From contig NZ_APMH01000001.1 in NCBI RefSeq assembly GCF_000359585.1, positions 124,001 through 188,000 on the forward strand: 64,000 nucleotides of DNA, in the 5' to 3' direction. Below are positions 18,272 through 27,740 of this stretch, in pieces. The notes beneath the pieces were generated by a model. The model worked only from the letters and a program-made list of their open reading frames with translations. It had not been told where the DNA came from and did not search any database. The translations under genes and the position numbers were made by a program. This stretch comes from Clostridium tyrobutyricum DSM 2637 = ATCC 25755 = JCM 11008 (GTDB lineage: Bacteria > Bacillota > Clostridia > Clostridiales > Clostridiaceae). How positions within the stretch are numbered: position 1 is the first letter of the stretch; the number at the start of each line of letters is the position of its first letter.

Positions 18272-19816
18272 CTATTTTATCAATCCCTGTTCTTTCAAAA
18301 ATTCATGAGCAACAGCTTCTGGTTGTTGTCCTAGACTATCAACTTTATAATTTAATTCCATCATAGTCTCATCATTTATTTTGCCACTTAACTTATTCAA
18401 AATCTCTTTAAGTTCAGGGTGTTTTTCAAGTGCATCTTTTCTTACTATAGTAGCTGCATAGTATGGTGGAAATACTTTTTTATCATCCTGCAAAGATTTC
18501 AAATCAAATTGTTTTAACAAACCGTCAGTAGAAAAGGCATCTATTACATCCGATTTTTTCTCATTTAATGCAGTATATCTAAGTCCTCCATCTACACCCT
18601 TTATTTCTTTAAAGTTTATACCATACGAGTTTTTAAGTGGTCCTAACGTATCTGAACGCTCTGTAAATTCTATTGTGCAACTCAATCTTAATTGATTACT
18701 TACCTTTGCAAGGTCTGATATAGTATTTAAATTATATTTACTAGCTGTGTCTTTTGATACGGCCAATACATATGTATTATTAAATCCAATTGGATTGAGC
18801 CATTCTATGTTGAAATTCTTATTGTAATAATCTTTAACTGTATTATACACCTTGTCTGGATCATGAATTAATTTATGTTTCATTACATTTACAAGCCCAG
18901 TACCTGTATATTCTACACTTACATCTACATTGCCAGACTTCATGGCACTCAGTACTATATTGGTTCCACCTAAGTTTGGTTTGTAGTCAACTTTAATATC
19001 ACTATTTTTTTCAACAAGCTCCCCTATCATGTATACTAGTACAATCTGCTCAGTAAAATTTCTTCCTCCAACTACTATTCTATTTCTTGAACTGTTGTAA
19101 TAAAATACTGATCCTGCAACTATTATAATACAGAGTATTGCTGCAATTGCTTTTTTATATTTTGATGGCATTTTTTTCTTCTTTTTCTTTGTTGCGAACT
19201 TTTCAATTTTGCTGATTACAAAATCCATTATAAGTGCCAGTATACAAGCTGGTATGGCTCCTGCAAGTATCATGTTGCTATTGACACTTTGAACTCCTGT
19301 AAATACCATATATCCCAAACCACCAGCTCCTACAAATGCTGCTATAGTCATAAGTCCAACAGCTGTAACTGCCGATATTCTTATACCTGCCATTATTATA
19401 GGAAGTGCAAGCGGCAATTTAACCATTTTCAATATCTGAGATTCTGTCATTCCAATTCCCTGTGCTGCTTCTATAATATTTGGATTAATACCTACAAGTC
19501 CTGTATATGTATTTTTTATAATAGGCAATAATGAATATAAAATTACCATTACAATTGCAGGTTTACTTCCAATACCTATAATCGGAATTAAAAATCCCAG
19601 TAAAGCCAAACTAGGAATAGCCTGTATTATATTTGCAATACCAATTACAATTGAAGACACTTTTTTATTCTTCGTTATAATTATTCCAAGAGGTACTCCT
19701 ATTATAATAGCTATAATCACAGACAATACAGTTAATTCAATATGTTGAATAAAAAACCTTAATATTTCCTGGTACCTGTCTTGAACAAAGCTAAAAAATC
19801 CTATAATCGAGTTCAT
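18272..19816 (-). CDS. OpuC/EgtU-type ABC transporter permease fused to its substrate-binding domain
   Basis: Residues 1-210 are a five- or six-helix OpuCB-type permease with the ABC-coupling region near GIGMTESQILKMVKLPLALP. A transmembrane tether (about 222-238) leads to an extracytoplasmic OpuAC-type binding domain (about 245-514), beginning VVGGRNFTEQIVLVYMIG. Fused permease-binding proteins of this kind import glycine betaine, carnitine or choline, or, in EgtU and BilE, ergothioneine or bile acid. The binding pocket cannot be resolved by eye. It follows the ATPase gene with a 1-nt overlap. Start ATG. Confidence 0.9.
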   Translation of the reverse strand: MNSIIGFFSFVQDRYQEILRFFIQHIELTVLSVIIAIIIGVPLGIIITKNKKVSSIVIGIANIIQAIPSLALLGFLIPIIGIGSKPAIVMVILYSLLPIIKNTYTGLVGINPNIIEAAQGIGMTESQILKMVKLPLALPIIMAGIRISAVTAVGLMTIAAFVGAGGLGYMVFTGVQSVNSNMILAGAIPACILALIMDFVISKIEKFATKKKKKKMPSKYKKAIAAILCIIIVAGSVFYYNSSRNRIVVGGRNFTEQIVLVYMIGELVEKNSDIKVDYKPNLGGTNIVLSAMKSGNVDVSVEYTGTGLVNVMKHKLIHDPDKVYNTVKDYYNKNFNIEWLNPIGFNNTYVLAVSKDTASKYNLNTISDLAKVSNQLRLSCTIEFTERSDTLGPLKNSYGINFKEIKGVDGGLRYTALNEKKSDVIDAFSTDGLLKQFDLKSLQDDKKVFPPYYAATIVRKDALEKHPELKEILNKLSGKINDETMMELNYKVDSLGQQPEAVAHEFLKEQGLIK

Positions 19817-20943
19817 TAAATATCCACCTCCATATCTAGAAATTGACTGCTCAATACAGCTATAAGGCTACTTCTAGTAATAAGACCTTTTAACTCTCCT
19901 GCGTTATTTAAAACAGGTACATATCCTATTCCTTTAGAGTTTATTTTCTCAAGTATATCAACTATGCTATCTTCTTCAAACACTGAAAATATATTTGTTT
20001 CCATTATATCTTTTAATTTTAATGTTTTTTCCATACCTTTTCTTATATCTTTAAGTGTTACTATTCCAAGAAGTTTTAAAGCTCTATCCACTACCATAAT
20101 GCTATCTACTTTATTAGTTCGCATTATCTCTATTGCCTGAACTATATTTCTACCCGAATTAGTCATAATAGGATTAGTTATCATAATATCCTTTGCTCTT
20201 ATAAACTCCGGCTTATTCCAAATTCTATTCTTACCTATAAATTCTTCTACAAACCCATGAGAAGGATCTTTTAATATTTCCTCCGGAGTATCGAACTGTA
20301 CTATATTACCATCTTTCATTATACATATTCTATCTGCAAGCTTTATAGCTTCATCCATATCATGTGTAACAAATACTATAGTTTTTTTTAGTTCCTGTTG
20401 AAGACTGAACAGCTCATCTTGAAGCTGATTTTTACTTATAGGATCAAGTGCACTAAATGGTTCATCCATGAGAATTATATCAGGATTCATTGCAAATGCT
20501 CTCGCAACTCCTATTCTCTGCTGCTGACCACCACTTAATTCGTCAGGATATCGATCTAAATACTCCTCTGGTTTCATGCCAATCATATTTAAAAGTTCAA
20601 CAGTTCTACTTTGTATTTTATCATCAGGCCATTTTTGCAGCTTAGGTATCAAACCTATATTTTCTTTAACAGTCATATGGGGAAAAAGACCTGTTTGCTG
20701 GATTACATATCCTATATCTCGTCTAAGTTTTATGTTATCCTGTTTTTTTATATTTTTTCCATTAATAAAGATATCCCCGGAAGTAGGCCTTACAAGTTTA
20801 TTTATCATCTTTAGTGTAGTTGTTTTCCCACATCCGCTGGGACCTATAAGTACTACTAATTCTCCATCATTGATCTTTAGATTTATATTGTTTAATATGC
20901 TTTTACTTTTAAACGACTTATTTATATTTTTAAATTCTATCAC
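19816..20943 (-). CDS. OpuCA-type ABC transporter ATP-binding protein with CBS domains
   Basis: The ATPase part carries Walker A GPSGCGKTT, signature LSGGQQQR, Walker B DIILMDEPFSALD and the switch His in FVTHDMDEA. It is followed from about residue 255 by two CBS domains (DIMITNPIMTNSG, then DIMETNIFSVFEED). In OpuA-type systems CBS pairs sense ionic strength or c-di-AMP. I use the GTG at 20943, preceded by GGAGG at 6 nt; the longer frame to 20976 lacks a ribosome site. The gene is first in a two-gene operon with the fused permease-binding protein. Confidence 0.92.
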   Translation of the reverse strand: MIEFKNINKSFKSKSILNNINLKINDGELVVLIGPSGCGKTTTLKMINKLVRPTSGDIFINGKNIKKQDNIKLRRDIGYVIQQTGLFPHMTVKENIGLIPKLQKWPDDKIQSRTVELLNMIGMKPEEYLDRYPDELSGGQQQRIGVARAFAMNPDIILMDEPFSALDPISKNQLQDELFSLQQELKKTIVFVTHDMDEAIKLADRICIMKDGNIVQFDTPEEILKDPSHGFVEEFIGKNRIWNKPEFIRAKDIMITNPIMTNSGRNIVQAIEIMRTNKVDSIMVVDRALKLLGIVTLKDIRKGMEKTLKLKDIMETNIFSVFEEDSIVDILEKINSKGIGYVPVLNNAGELKGLITRSSLIAVLSSQFLDMEVDI

Positions 20944-21272
20944 AAAATTCCTCCATTTCTTAAAATATGATATCAAATATTCATTCTAAAATTTATTGTG
21001 TTAATATAAATCAATATACTGATAAAGTGGAATTCTCAAATTATTATATATTGTTTAATAATTTATTTTAATGTTAACATAAAAACACTACTTCAATCAA
21101 ATGCATAATTTAAAAAAGCTTATTCATATATGAAAAACAAATAAAAAAGGCTTATATGTTATTTTTTTAACATATACGTTGTTCCTAACTATATTCTGTG
21201 TTAAGGTCAAATTACATCTTTTATTAAATGTCAATGTTTTTTACAAAAAGTATACTTTTTATTAACAAAAAA
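20944..21272. other. Intergenic region upstream of the OpuC-type operon
   Basis: This 329-bp, very AT-rich spacer lies between the transporter ATPase gene and the end of the histidine kinase gene. It should contain the transporter promoter. A 9-bp perfect hairpin (TATATGTTA at 21153-21161 with 21168-21176, T6 loop) may end the kinase transcript, but lacks a clear U-tract. No other gene or motif was recognised. Confidence 0.4.
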
Positions 21273-22802
21273 TTAATATATTGTATCCATCTCAAAATAA
21301 AATTTCACTCCAATATTTGTATTTTTTATACCATATTTATAGCCATGAAGTGTTAGAATATTTTTTACTATAGCTAGACCAAGTCCAGTACCTCCTAATT
21401 TCCTGTTTCTTGATTTATCTATTCTATAAAAATTATTCCATACTTTGTCAATTTGATCCTCAGGTATATTAATCCCGCTGTTTTCAACAGATACAATAAT
21501 TTTTTTATCTATTTTAGTAGTTAAAACTATAATATGGCCATTTTCAGTAGTATATCTAATAGCGTTTGTTAAAAAATTAGTAATTACCTGTTCAATCATA
21601 TTCCAATCTGCATATACTTTAATGTCCTGCAATATTTTAGTTTCCAAAATTATATTTTTATTTTTTATAATAACCAAAAACTTTTTTAAAATAGGCTGTA
21701 TAAGTCTGTCTATAAAAAATTCTTCTCTTGTAATCTTGAATATGCCTGATTCTAGGTGTGATAAATTCAGCATATCAGCTACGAGATCCCCCATTTTTTT
21801 ACTTTCATCTATTATTATATCAATATAGTAATCCTTATTTTCAGATTCAAATACATTATCTTTAATTCCTTCAGCATACCCCTCTATTAAATTTATAGGT
21901 GTCTTCAATTCATGAGATACTGCATTTACAAAATCCTTTCTTGTCCTTTCAAGCCTCCTCTCCCTTTCTATATCCACTTCAAGCTTTTTATTTACTTTTT
22001 TTAAAGATGTAAGTGCACTATCAAGATTATCTGACAAAAAGTTTAAAGTACATGCCAAATTTCCAATTTCATCATTGCTATTTATACTACATTTCTCTGA
22101 AAAATCAAGTCCAGCCATTTTTTTTGCAGTTGAATTAATTTTTACTAGCGGTTTTGAGACCATGTTAGTATATATTAAAGATAAGACTATGATAATAACC
22201 ATGGCTCCAATATAAAAGTACACATAAAATTCTTTTATTACTGCTGATGCTTCATTTACAGGTTGTAATGAGGTTATTGCAAATATTATTTCATTCTTTT
22301 TATTGTCTGGAACTGCACTTAATATATTTTTTGTTCCATTAATTCTTGTATCTGTAATAATTGTAATTGGCTTATTATTTTGTTCCATAGTACTCAATAT
22401 ATTTGAACTTGAACTCCACTCCATTATTATGTCATTTATGATTTTTACCCTTATTGCATCATATCCTTTATCATAAGAATTTGTTATAAATTTTATCTTT
22501 CCATTCTGCCCCATTATCACAATTTTTGAATTATTATCTTCTTCAAAATTCTTCATTAAATCAATTATACTGTTTTCATATTTTGATTTATTATATTCCA
22601 ATGCAAATTTTTGGATTTTATTCTCTAAATGCCTTTTCTTTTGTGATATATAAAATTTTCCAAAGAATACTGATTGAAATATTAATGTACTTGTTATAAA
22701 TAGTGTAAAAACAAAAGCTGTTACCAAAAACAACTTCCATGTTATATTTTTTCTTATTTTCGACACAATCCTGTTTTTTAATACTAAATCTTGTAATTTC
22801 AT
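21273..22802 (-). CDS. Sensor histidine kinase, two-component system
   Basis: The 509-residue kinase has two transmembrane helices (residues about 22-46 and 190-212) around an extracytoplasmic sensor of about 145 residues. A HAMP domain (about 213-265), the phospho-acceptor His297 in SHELKTP, and ATP-binding boxes (NFLTNAIRYT, SVENSG, GGTGLGLAIVKNIL) follow. It partners with the response regulator encoded just upstream; the spacing is 5 nt and GGAG lies inside that junction. The signal is unknown. It ends next to the OpuC-type transporter, which could be a target, but nothing in the sequence proves that. Confidence 0.92.
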   Translation of the reverse strand: MKLQDLVLKNRIVSKIRKNITWKLFLVTAFVFTLFITSTLIFQSVFFGKFYISQKKRHLENKIQKFALEYNKSKYENSIIDLMKNFEEDNNSKIVIMGQNGKIKFITNSYDKGYDAIRVKIINDIIMEWSSSSNILSTMEQNNKPITIITDTRINGTKNILSAVPDNKKNEIIFAITSLQPVNEASAVIKEFYVYFYIGAMVIIIVLSLIYTNMVSKPLVKINSTAKKMAGLDFSEKCSINSNDEIGNLACTLNFLSDNLDSALTSLKKVNKKLEVDIERERRLERTRKDFVNAVSHELKTPINLIEGYAEGIKDNVFESENKDYYIDIIIDESKKMGDLVADMLNLSHLESGIFKITREEFFIDRLIQPILKKFLVIIKNKNIILETKILQDIKVYADWNMIEQVITNFLTNAIRYTTENGHIIVLTTKIDKKIIVSVENSGINIPEDQIDKVWNNFYRIDKSRNRKLGGTGLGLAIVKNILTLHGYKYGIKNTNIGVKFYFEMDTIY

Positions 22803-22807
22803 AACAT

Positions 22808-23512
22808 TTACTCCAGGTGGATACTTTTTTTATTTTTGCCTTTAATATCAAATTTATACCCTACACCACGTATAGTGGTTATAAGATATGCCTTAGCTCC
22901 CAACTTTTCTCTAAGCCTCTTTACGTGAGTATCAACAGTTCTTAAATCGCCATAATAATCCAAACCCCATACATAATCCAAAATTTTTTCTCTGGTTAAA
23001 ACTATATTTTTATTTTTTATCAGGTAACAAAGAAGCTCAAATTCTTTTGGTGAAAGATATATATCGTCTTCGTTTATTTTAACTTCATGGGCTTCTTCAT
23101 TTATACACAATCCATCATAATTATTTTTTTCTCCATTTTCTTCATCTGAATATGCTCTTTTTAAAAGAGCTTTTATCCTTGCTACAAGTATACTTGGACT
23201 TACAGGTTTAGTTACATAACTATCAGTGCCTAATTGAAATCCTAAAAGCTGATCTTCATCTTCTGCTCTTGCTGTTAACATAATTATAGGAACATTGGAT
23301 ATCTCCCTAAGTTTTCTACATACTGTCCATCCATCCATCAGAGGCATCATTATATCCAATACAACTAAATCCACTTCATACTTTCCAAATTTATCTAGTG
23401 CATCTTTACCATTTTCAGCTAATACAGTTTTCATTCCCTCCTTTTTAAGATAGGCCTCCATAAGTAGTCTCATTCTCTCTTCATCATCTACTATTAAAAT
23501 AGTTCTATTCAT
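22808..23512 (-). CDS. OmpR/PhoB family response regulator
   Basis: A receiver domain (residues 1-120) contains the acidic pair Asp9-Asp10, the phospho-acceptor Asp53 in VVLDIMMP, the Thr in MLTARAEDED and Lys in VTKPV. A winged-helix DNA-binding domain (about 135-228) ends with the typical TVDTHVKRLREKLG and TIRGVGYKF motifs. It controls transcription after phosphorylation by the kinase encoded next. AAGGGG precedes the ATG. First gene of a two-gene operon. Confidence 0.94.
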   Translation of the reverse strand: MNRTILIVDDEERMRLLMEAYLKKEGMKTVLAENGKDALDKFGKYEVDLVVLDIMMPLMDGWTVCRKLREISNVPIIMLTARAEDEDQLLGFQLGTDSYVTKPVSPSILVARIKALLKRAYSDEENGEKNNYDGLCINEEAHEVKINEDDIYLSPKEFELLCYLIKNKNIVLTREKILDYVWGLDYYGDLRTVDTHVKRLREKLGAKAYLITTIRGVGYKFDIKGKNKKSIHLE

Positions 23513-23573
23513 CTAAATACCCCTTAAAATACATATTTTTATAGGAATTATACCATAAATTTAAAAATACTTA

Positions 23574-23623
23574 TATAATAAACACCACGTAAACAGTGTA
23601 CTATTTACGTGGTGTTTATTATA
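23574..23623. terminator. Terminator behind the soluble chemoreceptor gene
   Basis: A perfect 20-bp inverted repeat (23574-23593 with 23604-23623) contains CACCACGTAAA and a 10-nt loop. It begins 2 nt after the chemoreceptor stop and is followed on the minus strand by AT-rich sequence. One of the strongest hairpins in the window. Confidence 0.88.
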
Positions 23624-23624
23624 T

Positions 23625-24557
23625 CTAATTCAGTTTTTCCGTAAATGAAACTAACTCATTTACACTTTCATCCAAAGCCTCATCTACCACTGAAGCTTCA
23701 TCTATATGTTTAAGAATTTGTGTACTTGTATTATTCAATATATCATCTATTGCACTAGTTTTCTGGGATATTTCTTCTATGTTCTGCTTTTGTTCAGTCA
23801 TAGAGTTCTTTACCGCTTTGACTATATTTTCTACCTCAGAGAAAGCACTTAATGTATCATCTATTTTCTGCATGGCTTCTTTTGAAGATTTTATTCCATG
23901 TTCAACAAATTCTGTACTTTTTCCTGCATTATCAAGGACAACTTTTGTATCATCGTTTATAGATCTAATTAAATCAGTTATATCTTTGGTACTACTTCCT
24001 GTAACTTCAGCTAATTTTTTTACTTCATCGGCAACTACTGCAAAACCCTTTCCGCTTTCTCCAGCTCTTGCCGCTTCTATAGATGCATTCAATGCAAGTA
24101 AATTGGTTTGACGTGCTATACCTGTTATTAATTGTGCTATCTGATTTATTTTATTAAATCTTTCTGCAAGCTCATTTAAACTGGAATATGTACCTTTTAT
24201 TTCCTTCTCCAAAGATTCTATTTCTTTCTTGTTCAATTCAATAGCCTGTCTTCCCTTTACGGATTTCTCAATAGTTTCTTCCGTCAAATCAAGCAATTTA
24301 TTTCCCTTTTCAAATAAAAGGTTTGTTGATTCAATAGCATTCTTTGTAACATTGGATATTCCACTCATATGATTTTCTATATCTTTTGTAAGTTGTTTTA
24401 GAATATCATGTTCACTATTAACCTCATTATGCTGTTTTATTATATCTTCTATTTTTATTTTCATATTTTTTAAAAATTCTACAGTATCATCATTTGAAAT
24501 TACTTTGGTATCCCCAAGTTCTACATTATTTTCCTTTTTGGTATTAGAAAAATCCAT
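23625..24557 (-). CDS. Soluble methyl-accepting chemotaxis protein
   Basis: This 310-residue protein has no transmembrane segment. A coiled-coil N-terminal half (residues about 20-130) leads into the MCP signalling hairpin, whose tip is the highly conserved [18 protein letters not shown] (about 170-187) followed by [16 protein letters not shown]. It lacks a recognisable sensor domain, so it may be a cytoplasmic receptor or array component sensing through partner proteins. CheW/CheA are not in this window. Good CTTTCCTCC complement (GGAGGAAAG) precedes the ATG. Confidence 0.9.
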   Translation of the reverse strand: MDFSNTKKENNVELGDTKVISNDDTVEFLKNMKIKIEDIIKQHNEVNSEHDILKQLTKDIENHMSGISNVTKNAIESTNLLFEKGNKLLDLTEETIEKSVKGRQAIELNKKEIESLEKEIKGTYSSLNELAERFNKINQIAQLITGIARQTNLLALNASIEAARAGESGKGFAVVADEVKKLAEVTGSSTKDITDLIRSINDDTKVVLDNAGKSTEFVEHGIKSSKEAMQKIDDTLSAFSEVENIVKAVKNSMTEQKQNIEEISQKTSAIDDILNNTSTQILKHIDEASVVDEALDESVNELVSFTEKLN

Positions 24558-24637
24558 ATATGTCTTTCCTCCTTATATTCTGATAACTAATTTTATCTTA
24601 CATCTACCTTTGAAAATTAGCAATAAAACTTTATCGG

Positions 24638-25633
24638 CTATGCAGTTCCTCTCAATATCAATTTTGGCTTAAATTCTATTTTTTTATTAATAGTTTTTCC
24701 ATCTATAATATCTATAAGCAATTTACAGGCCTGTTCTCCCATTTCATAAATAGGTTGTCTTATAGTAGTAAGTTCCGGTTCTATATATTCACAAAATGAT
24801 ATATCATCATATCCTATTACTGATATATCTTCTGGTATTTTTAAATTCTTTCTTTTGATGGTTTTAATTCCCCCAAATGCCATTACATCGCTGCTGTATA
24901 GAATAGCATCTATTTTGGGATTTGAATTTAATAGATTTTCTGTCCCAATTAATCCTCCTTCTACAGAATATATACTATTGTATATTAAAGATTTACTGTA
25001 TATATCAAGTTGTTTTGATATTTTATCAAAAGCTTTTAATCTTAATTTAGAAGTTTCAAGCTTCATAGAACCATTTACAAATCCTATATTCCTTTTTCCT
25101 TTATCATACAGATATTTTATTGCCTCAAATATTCCCTCCTCATTTGAACAAAAAACACTGCTAAAATCTTTTAAAGGATCTGCATATCTATCTACAAATA
25201 CAACCGGTATATTATTTTTTTTAAAAAAATCAATACTATTTCTACTCCCTCCACCTGAAATAAATATAGTTCCCGCCACTAATTTACTGATTAAAAGTTT
25301 GGTATACTTTTCTTCTTTTATATTATTACTATCTGAATTACATAAAATAACATTATAATTTAATTTTCCAGCAGTATCTTCAATTGCCCGTGCAATTTCT
25401 GAAAAAAATGGATTTACTATATCAGGAAGTATTATTCCTATAGTTTCAGTTCTACTGGTGCTTAAACTTCTAGCTATACCATTTGGTATATAGTTAAGTT
25501 CATTTGATATTTCTATTATTTTACTCCTGGTTTTTTCACTTACATTTATATTTCTATTATTCAGAACCAGTGAAACTGTTGTCTTTGAAACTCCAGCTAT
25601 TTTAGCAATATCTGATATAGTAGGCTTTTTCAT
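24638..25633 (-). CDS. LacI family transcriptional regulator (RbsR-like)
   Basis: The 331-residue protein has the LacI helix-turn-helix at residues 3-24 (ISDIAKIAGVSKTTVSLVLN) and hinge helix near 50-58 (GIARSLSTSRT), then a periplasmic-binding-type sensor domain. The family binds palindromic operators with a central CG. Position beside a ribokinase gene suggests a ribose repressor, and a matching operator lies upstream of rbsK at 27024-27037. An IS110-family remnant sits between the regulator and rbsK, and no ribose transporter genes remain here, so its current targets are uncertain. Confidence 0.88.
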   Translation of the reverse strand: MKKPTISDIAKIAGVSKTTVSLVLNNRNINVSEKTRSKIIEISNELNYIPNGIARSLSTSRTETIGIILPDIVNPFFSEIARAIEDTAGKLNYNVILCNSDSNNIKEEKYTKLLISKLVAGTIFISGGGSRNSIDFFKKNNIPVVFVDRYADPLKDFSSVFCSNEEGIFEAIKYLYDKGKRNIGFVNGSMKLETSKLRLKAFDKISKQLDIYSKSLIYNSIYSVEGGLIGTENLLNSNPKIDAILYSSDVMAFGGIKTIKRKNLKIPEDISVIGYDDISFCEYIEPELTTIRQPIYEMGEQACKLLIDIIDGKTINKKIEFKPKLILRGTA

Positions 25634-25734
25634 AATTAATCACATCCACTCTTAAATACTATATAATATATTATACCCATGCAATCTACTGCACAATCTC
25701 CATATAAACTATTTTTTAAAAGTATTATATACGT

Positions 25735-25950
25735 ACTAATAGAAACGGTGAGCCTATAAACAAAGTTTTACTTGCCTACTATAAAGAAAGTTTAAATTGC
25801 AGAAGTGAGAAAGTAGGTTTGGTAGCAATAATGCATAAACTTATTAACTACATATTCTCCGTTTTAAAAAATCAAAAAGAGTATGAACTACGAGATCCTA
25901 AAATGCATACCACAATACATCTTAATAATCACTCTGCTACAGCAGCCTAA
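25735..25950 (+). pseudogene. IS110-family transposase, C-terminal fragment
   Basis: Reading in frame to the TAA at 25948 gives a segment typical of the IS110/IS116 transposase C-terminus: INKVLLAYYKESL, then KVGLVAIMHKLINYIFSVLK and NQKEYELRDP. The HKL(L/I)-IIY-VLK block and the preceding 'N-x-AYY' helix are conserved in the family. There is no start codon or ribosome site and no upstream catalytic domain, so this is a decayed fragment. Confidence 0.75.
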
Positions 25951-26075
25951 CATCTATGAATTTAAAGCCTGATAATTTTACAATTAATTCCATTGTTCGT
26001 GTTTTTTAATGGATTTTTTGTCATACTTATTTTTACTCGTAAATTTTTTTGCTAAATATTATTGACTTTTACTAG
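25735..26075 (+). mobile_element. IS110-family insertion sequence remnant (3' end)
   Basis: The 450-bp space between the LacI regulator and rbsK carries the C-terminal coding end of an IS110-type transposase in the plus orientation (stop at 25948-25950) plus about 125 bp of following noncoding sequence. The 5' two thirds of the element, including the DEDD catalytic domain, is absent, so it cannot move by itself. The outer boundaries are approximate; IS110 elements lack terminal inverted repeats and usually make no long target duplication. Confidence 0.7.
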
Positions 26076-26086
26076 CTGGTCTACCC

Positions 26087-27009
26087 TTATTTATAAATTT
26101 CCTTAACTTCCTTCAAATATGGAATGGAAGGCTGCGCTCCTTTTCTCTGAACTGTTATTGAAGATACCTGATTTCCAAATACTACAGCATCTTTTAAATT
26201 TTCAAAAGATACATGTTCTATATCAATTTTTGAAACTAACGCTCCTAAAAAACTATCTCCTGCTGCAGTAGTATCAATAGCTTGTACTTTATAAGCTGGT
26301 ATCAATTCCTGTTTATGTTCTGTAATTAAAGCCGCTCCAATTTCTCCAAGAGTTATTATTACAGCTTTTACTCCTCTATCAATAAATAACTTTCCTGCCT
26401 CAGCTGCACTTTTTAAATTATTTACATGTATTTTTGTGAATGCGTATATTTCAACTTCATTTGGTATTATTATATCTGTATTTTGTATAATACCATCACT
26501 AATTTCCAATACAGGCGAAGGATTCAATACCGTAATCTTATTATATTTTTTTGCTATTTTAAAACCTCTTTCTATAGTCTTCATGGGTATTTCAAATTGA
26601 GATACTAAAATGTCAGATTTAGAAATAATATCTTCTGAACTATCTATATCATTATTCAAAATATCCATATTACAACCTGATACTACTATAATTGAATTAT
26701 CTCCCTGATATTTACAGTTATAATTGCAACCCCTGTAGGTTTGTTTTCTTCTTTTGATACATAAGCTGTGTTAACTCCATAATTTAAAAGTTCTTTTATA
26801 AGTGCATTGCCATTTTCATCATTTCCAACTTTTCCTATAATATACACCTGGGCGCCGCTTTTTTGTGCAGCTACAGCTTGATTTGCACCTTTGCCACCAG
26901 GAACTTTCTGTATATCATTTGCAAATATTGTTTGTCCTACTTTTGGCATAGAATCTACTTTTAAAACCATATCCATATTTATACTTCCCATTACACAAAC
27001 CCTATTCAT
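26087..27009 (-). pseudogene. rbsK: Ribokinase, interrupted by a frameshift
   Basis: The first part (27009-26686) encodes the ribokinase N-terminus with NMDMV, the GGKGANQAVAA motif and KPTGVAIITVN. The second part (from about 26710 to 26087) encodes the rest, including TLGEIGAAL and the catalytic loop DTTAAGDSFLGAL with its GD base. Translation continues perfectly from ITVN into QGDNSIIVVSGCNMD if one base is restored near 26706-26712, so the gene has lost a single nucleotide (or carries a sequencing error). Intact, it would phosphorylate ribose to ribose 5-phosphate. A downstream ATG in the second part is not credible as an independent start because it lies inside the fold. Confidence 0.88.
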
Positions 27010-27023
27010 TAAAATCCCCCTTA

Positions 27024-27037
27024 GTAAAACGGTTTAC
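27024..27037. promoter_or_regulatory. LacI-type operator upstream of rbsK
   Basis: GTAAAACGGTTTAC is a near-perfect palindrome (one mismatched pair) centred on CG, the form bound by LacI-family repressors such as RbsR and CcpA. It lies 15 bp before the rbsK start codon. Two further palindromes with the same GTAAA half-site occur at 27083-27093 and 27118-27130. Assignment to the LacI protein at 24638 is inference. Confidence 0.65.
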
Positions 27038-27163
27038 TTATTTTATGCACTTATGATAACGCATTTATAATAAAAAATCAATTTTACTGTAAATATTTAA
27101 ATAAGCAAATAAACTATTTTACTAAGTAAATTTACATATTTCCTAATTCATACTATAAAATCA

Positions 27164-27613
27164 TTATATAAATAATACCCTGTCATTTACTATATATGAC
27201 ATGGAACCAGGATCATGATTTGGTATAACAAATGATTTTATTTTTACTCTTCCTATGTTGGTTACCTCTCCATCTTTAAGTTTTCTGTAACCTGTATTTT
27301 TACATCTATCAAGGTAGGATATTAATTTTTCAGATTTTTTAGATGATATGTCCCTTGACAAATAGATTCTGGCATTCTTAAATAATTTAATGCCTCCTAT
27401 ATGTCTAAAATCTGGATGTGTTAGAAATATACTTGAAATTGACTCTGGATTTATATTTATCTTTTTTAATTCCCTGTTAATAATAAATGGCATGAAGCCA
27501 GCATCAAAACATATGTTGGTATTTCTGTCAGAATATATAAAGAAATTAGAAATTAAAGCTTTTACAACAAAAACATTTCCAGTTATTTTCTGAGTTTTAT
27601 TCAATCTAAACAT
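27164..27613 (-). pseudogene. Metallo-beta-lactamase-fold hydrolase, truncated
   Basis: From the ATG at 27613 (GTGAGG upstream) 149 residues remain. They contain an MBL-type first half: CFDAGF, the metal motif written THPDFRHIGG where the usual form is HxHxDH, and the later NHDPGSMSYIV histidine. The frame stops right after RVLFI, where family members continue with GD and a further metal-binding half. The arginine in place of the metal-binding aspartate and the missing C-terminus suggest decay. The reading frame extends upstream to 27751, but that part lies in the terminator of the neighbouring chemoreceptor gene and is unlikely to be coding. Confidence 0.6.
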
Positions 27614-27700
27614 AATATAGAACCTCACATTCACAGGTTTAATCCGTACTATTTTCTTAACTGTATAATTTCCACATTTCAATAAAATTATACATAATTT

Positions 27701-27740
27701 AAAGTGGTGTGAAACTCTATGTAGAATTTCACACCACTTT
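27701..27740. terminator. Terminator of the chemoreceptor gene at 27729
   Basis: AAAGTGGTGTGAAA (27701-27714) pairs perfectly with TTTCACACCACTTT (27727-27740); the loop is 12 nt. It overlaps the last codons and stop of the chemoreceptor gene. Confidence 0.85.

Noticed and set aside
26087-26668. Second half of ribokinase as an independent PfkB-family gene
   Set aside because: Its ATG lies within a conserved ribokinase strand. There is no ribosome site, and the frames join by a one-base shift.
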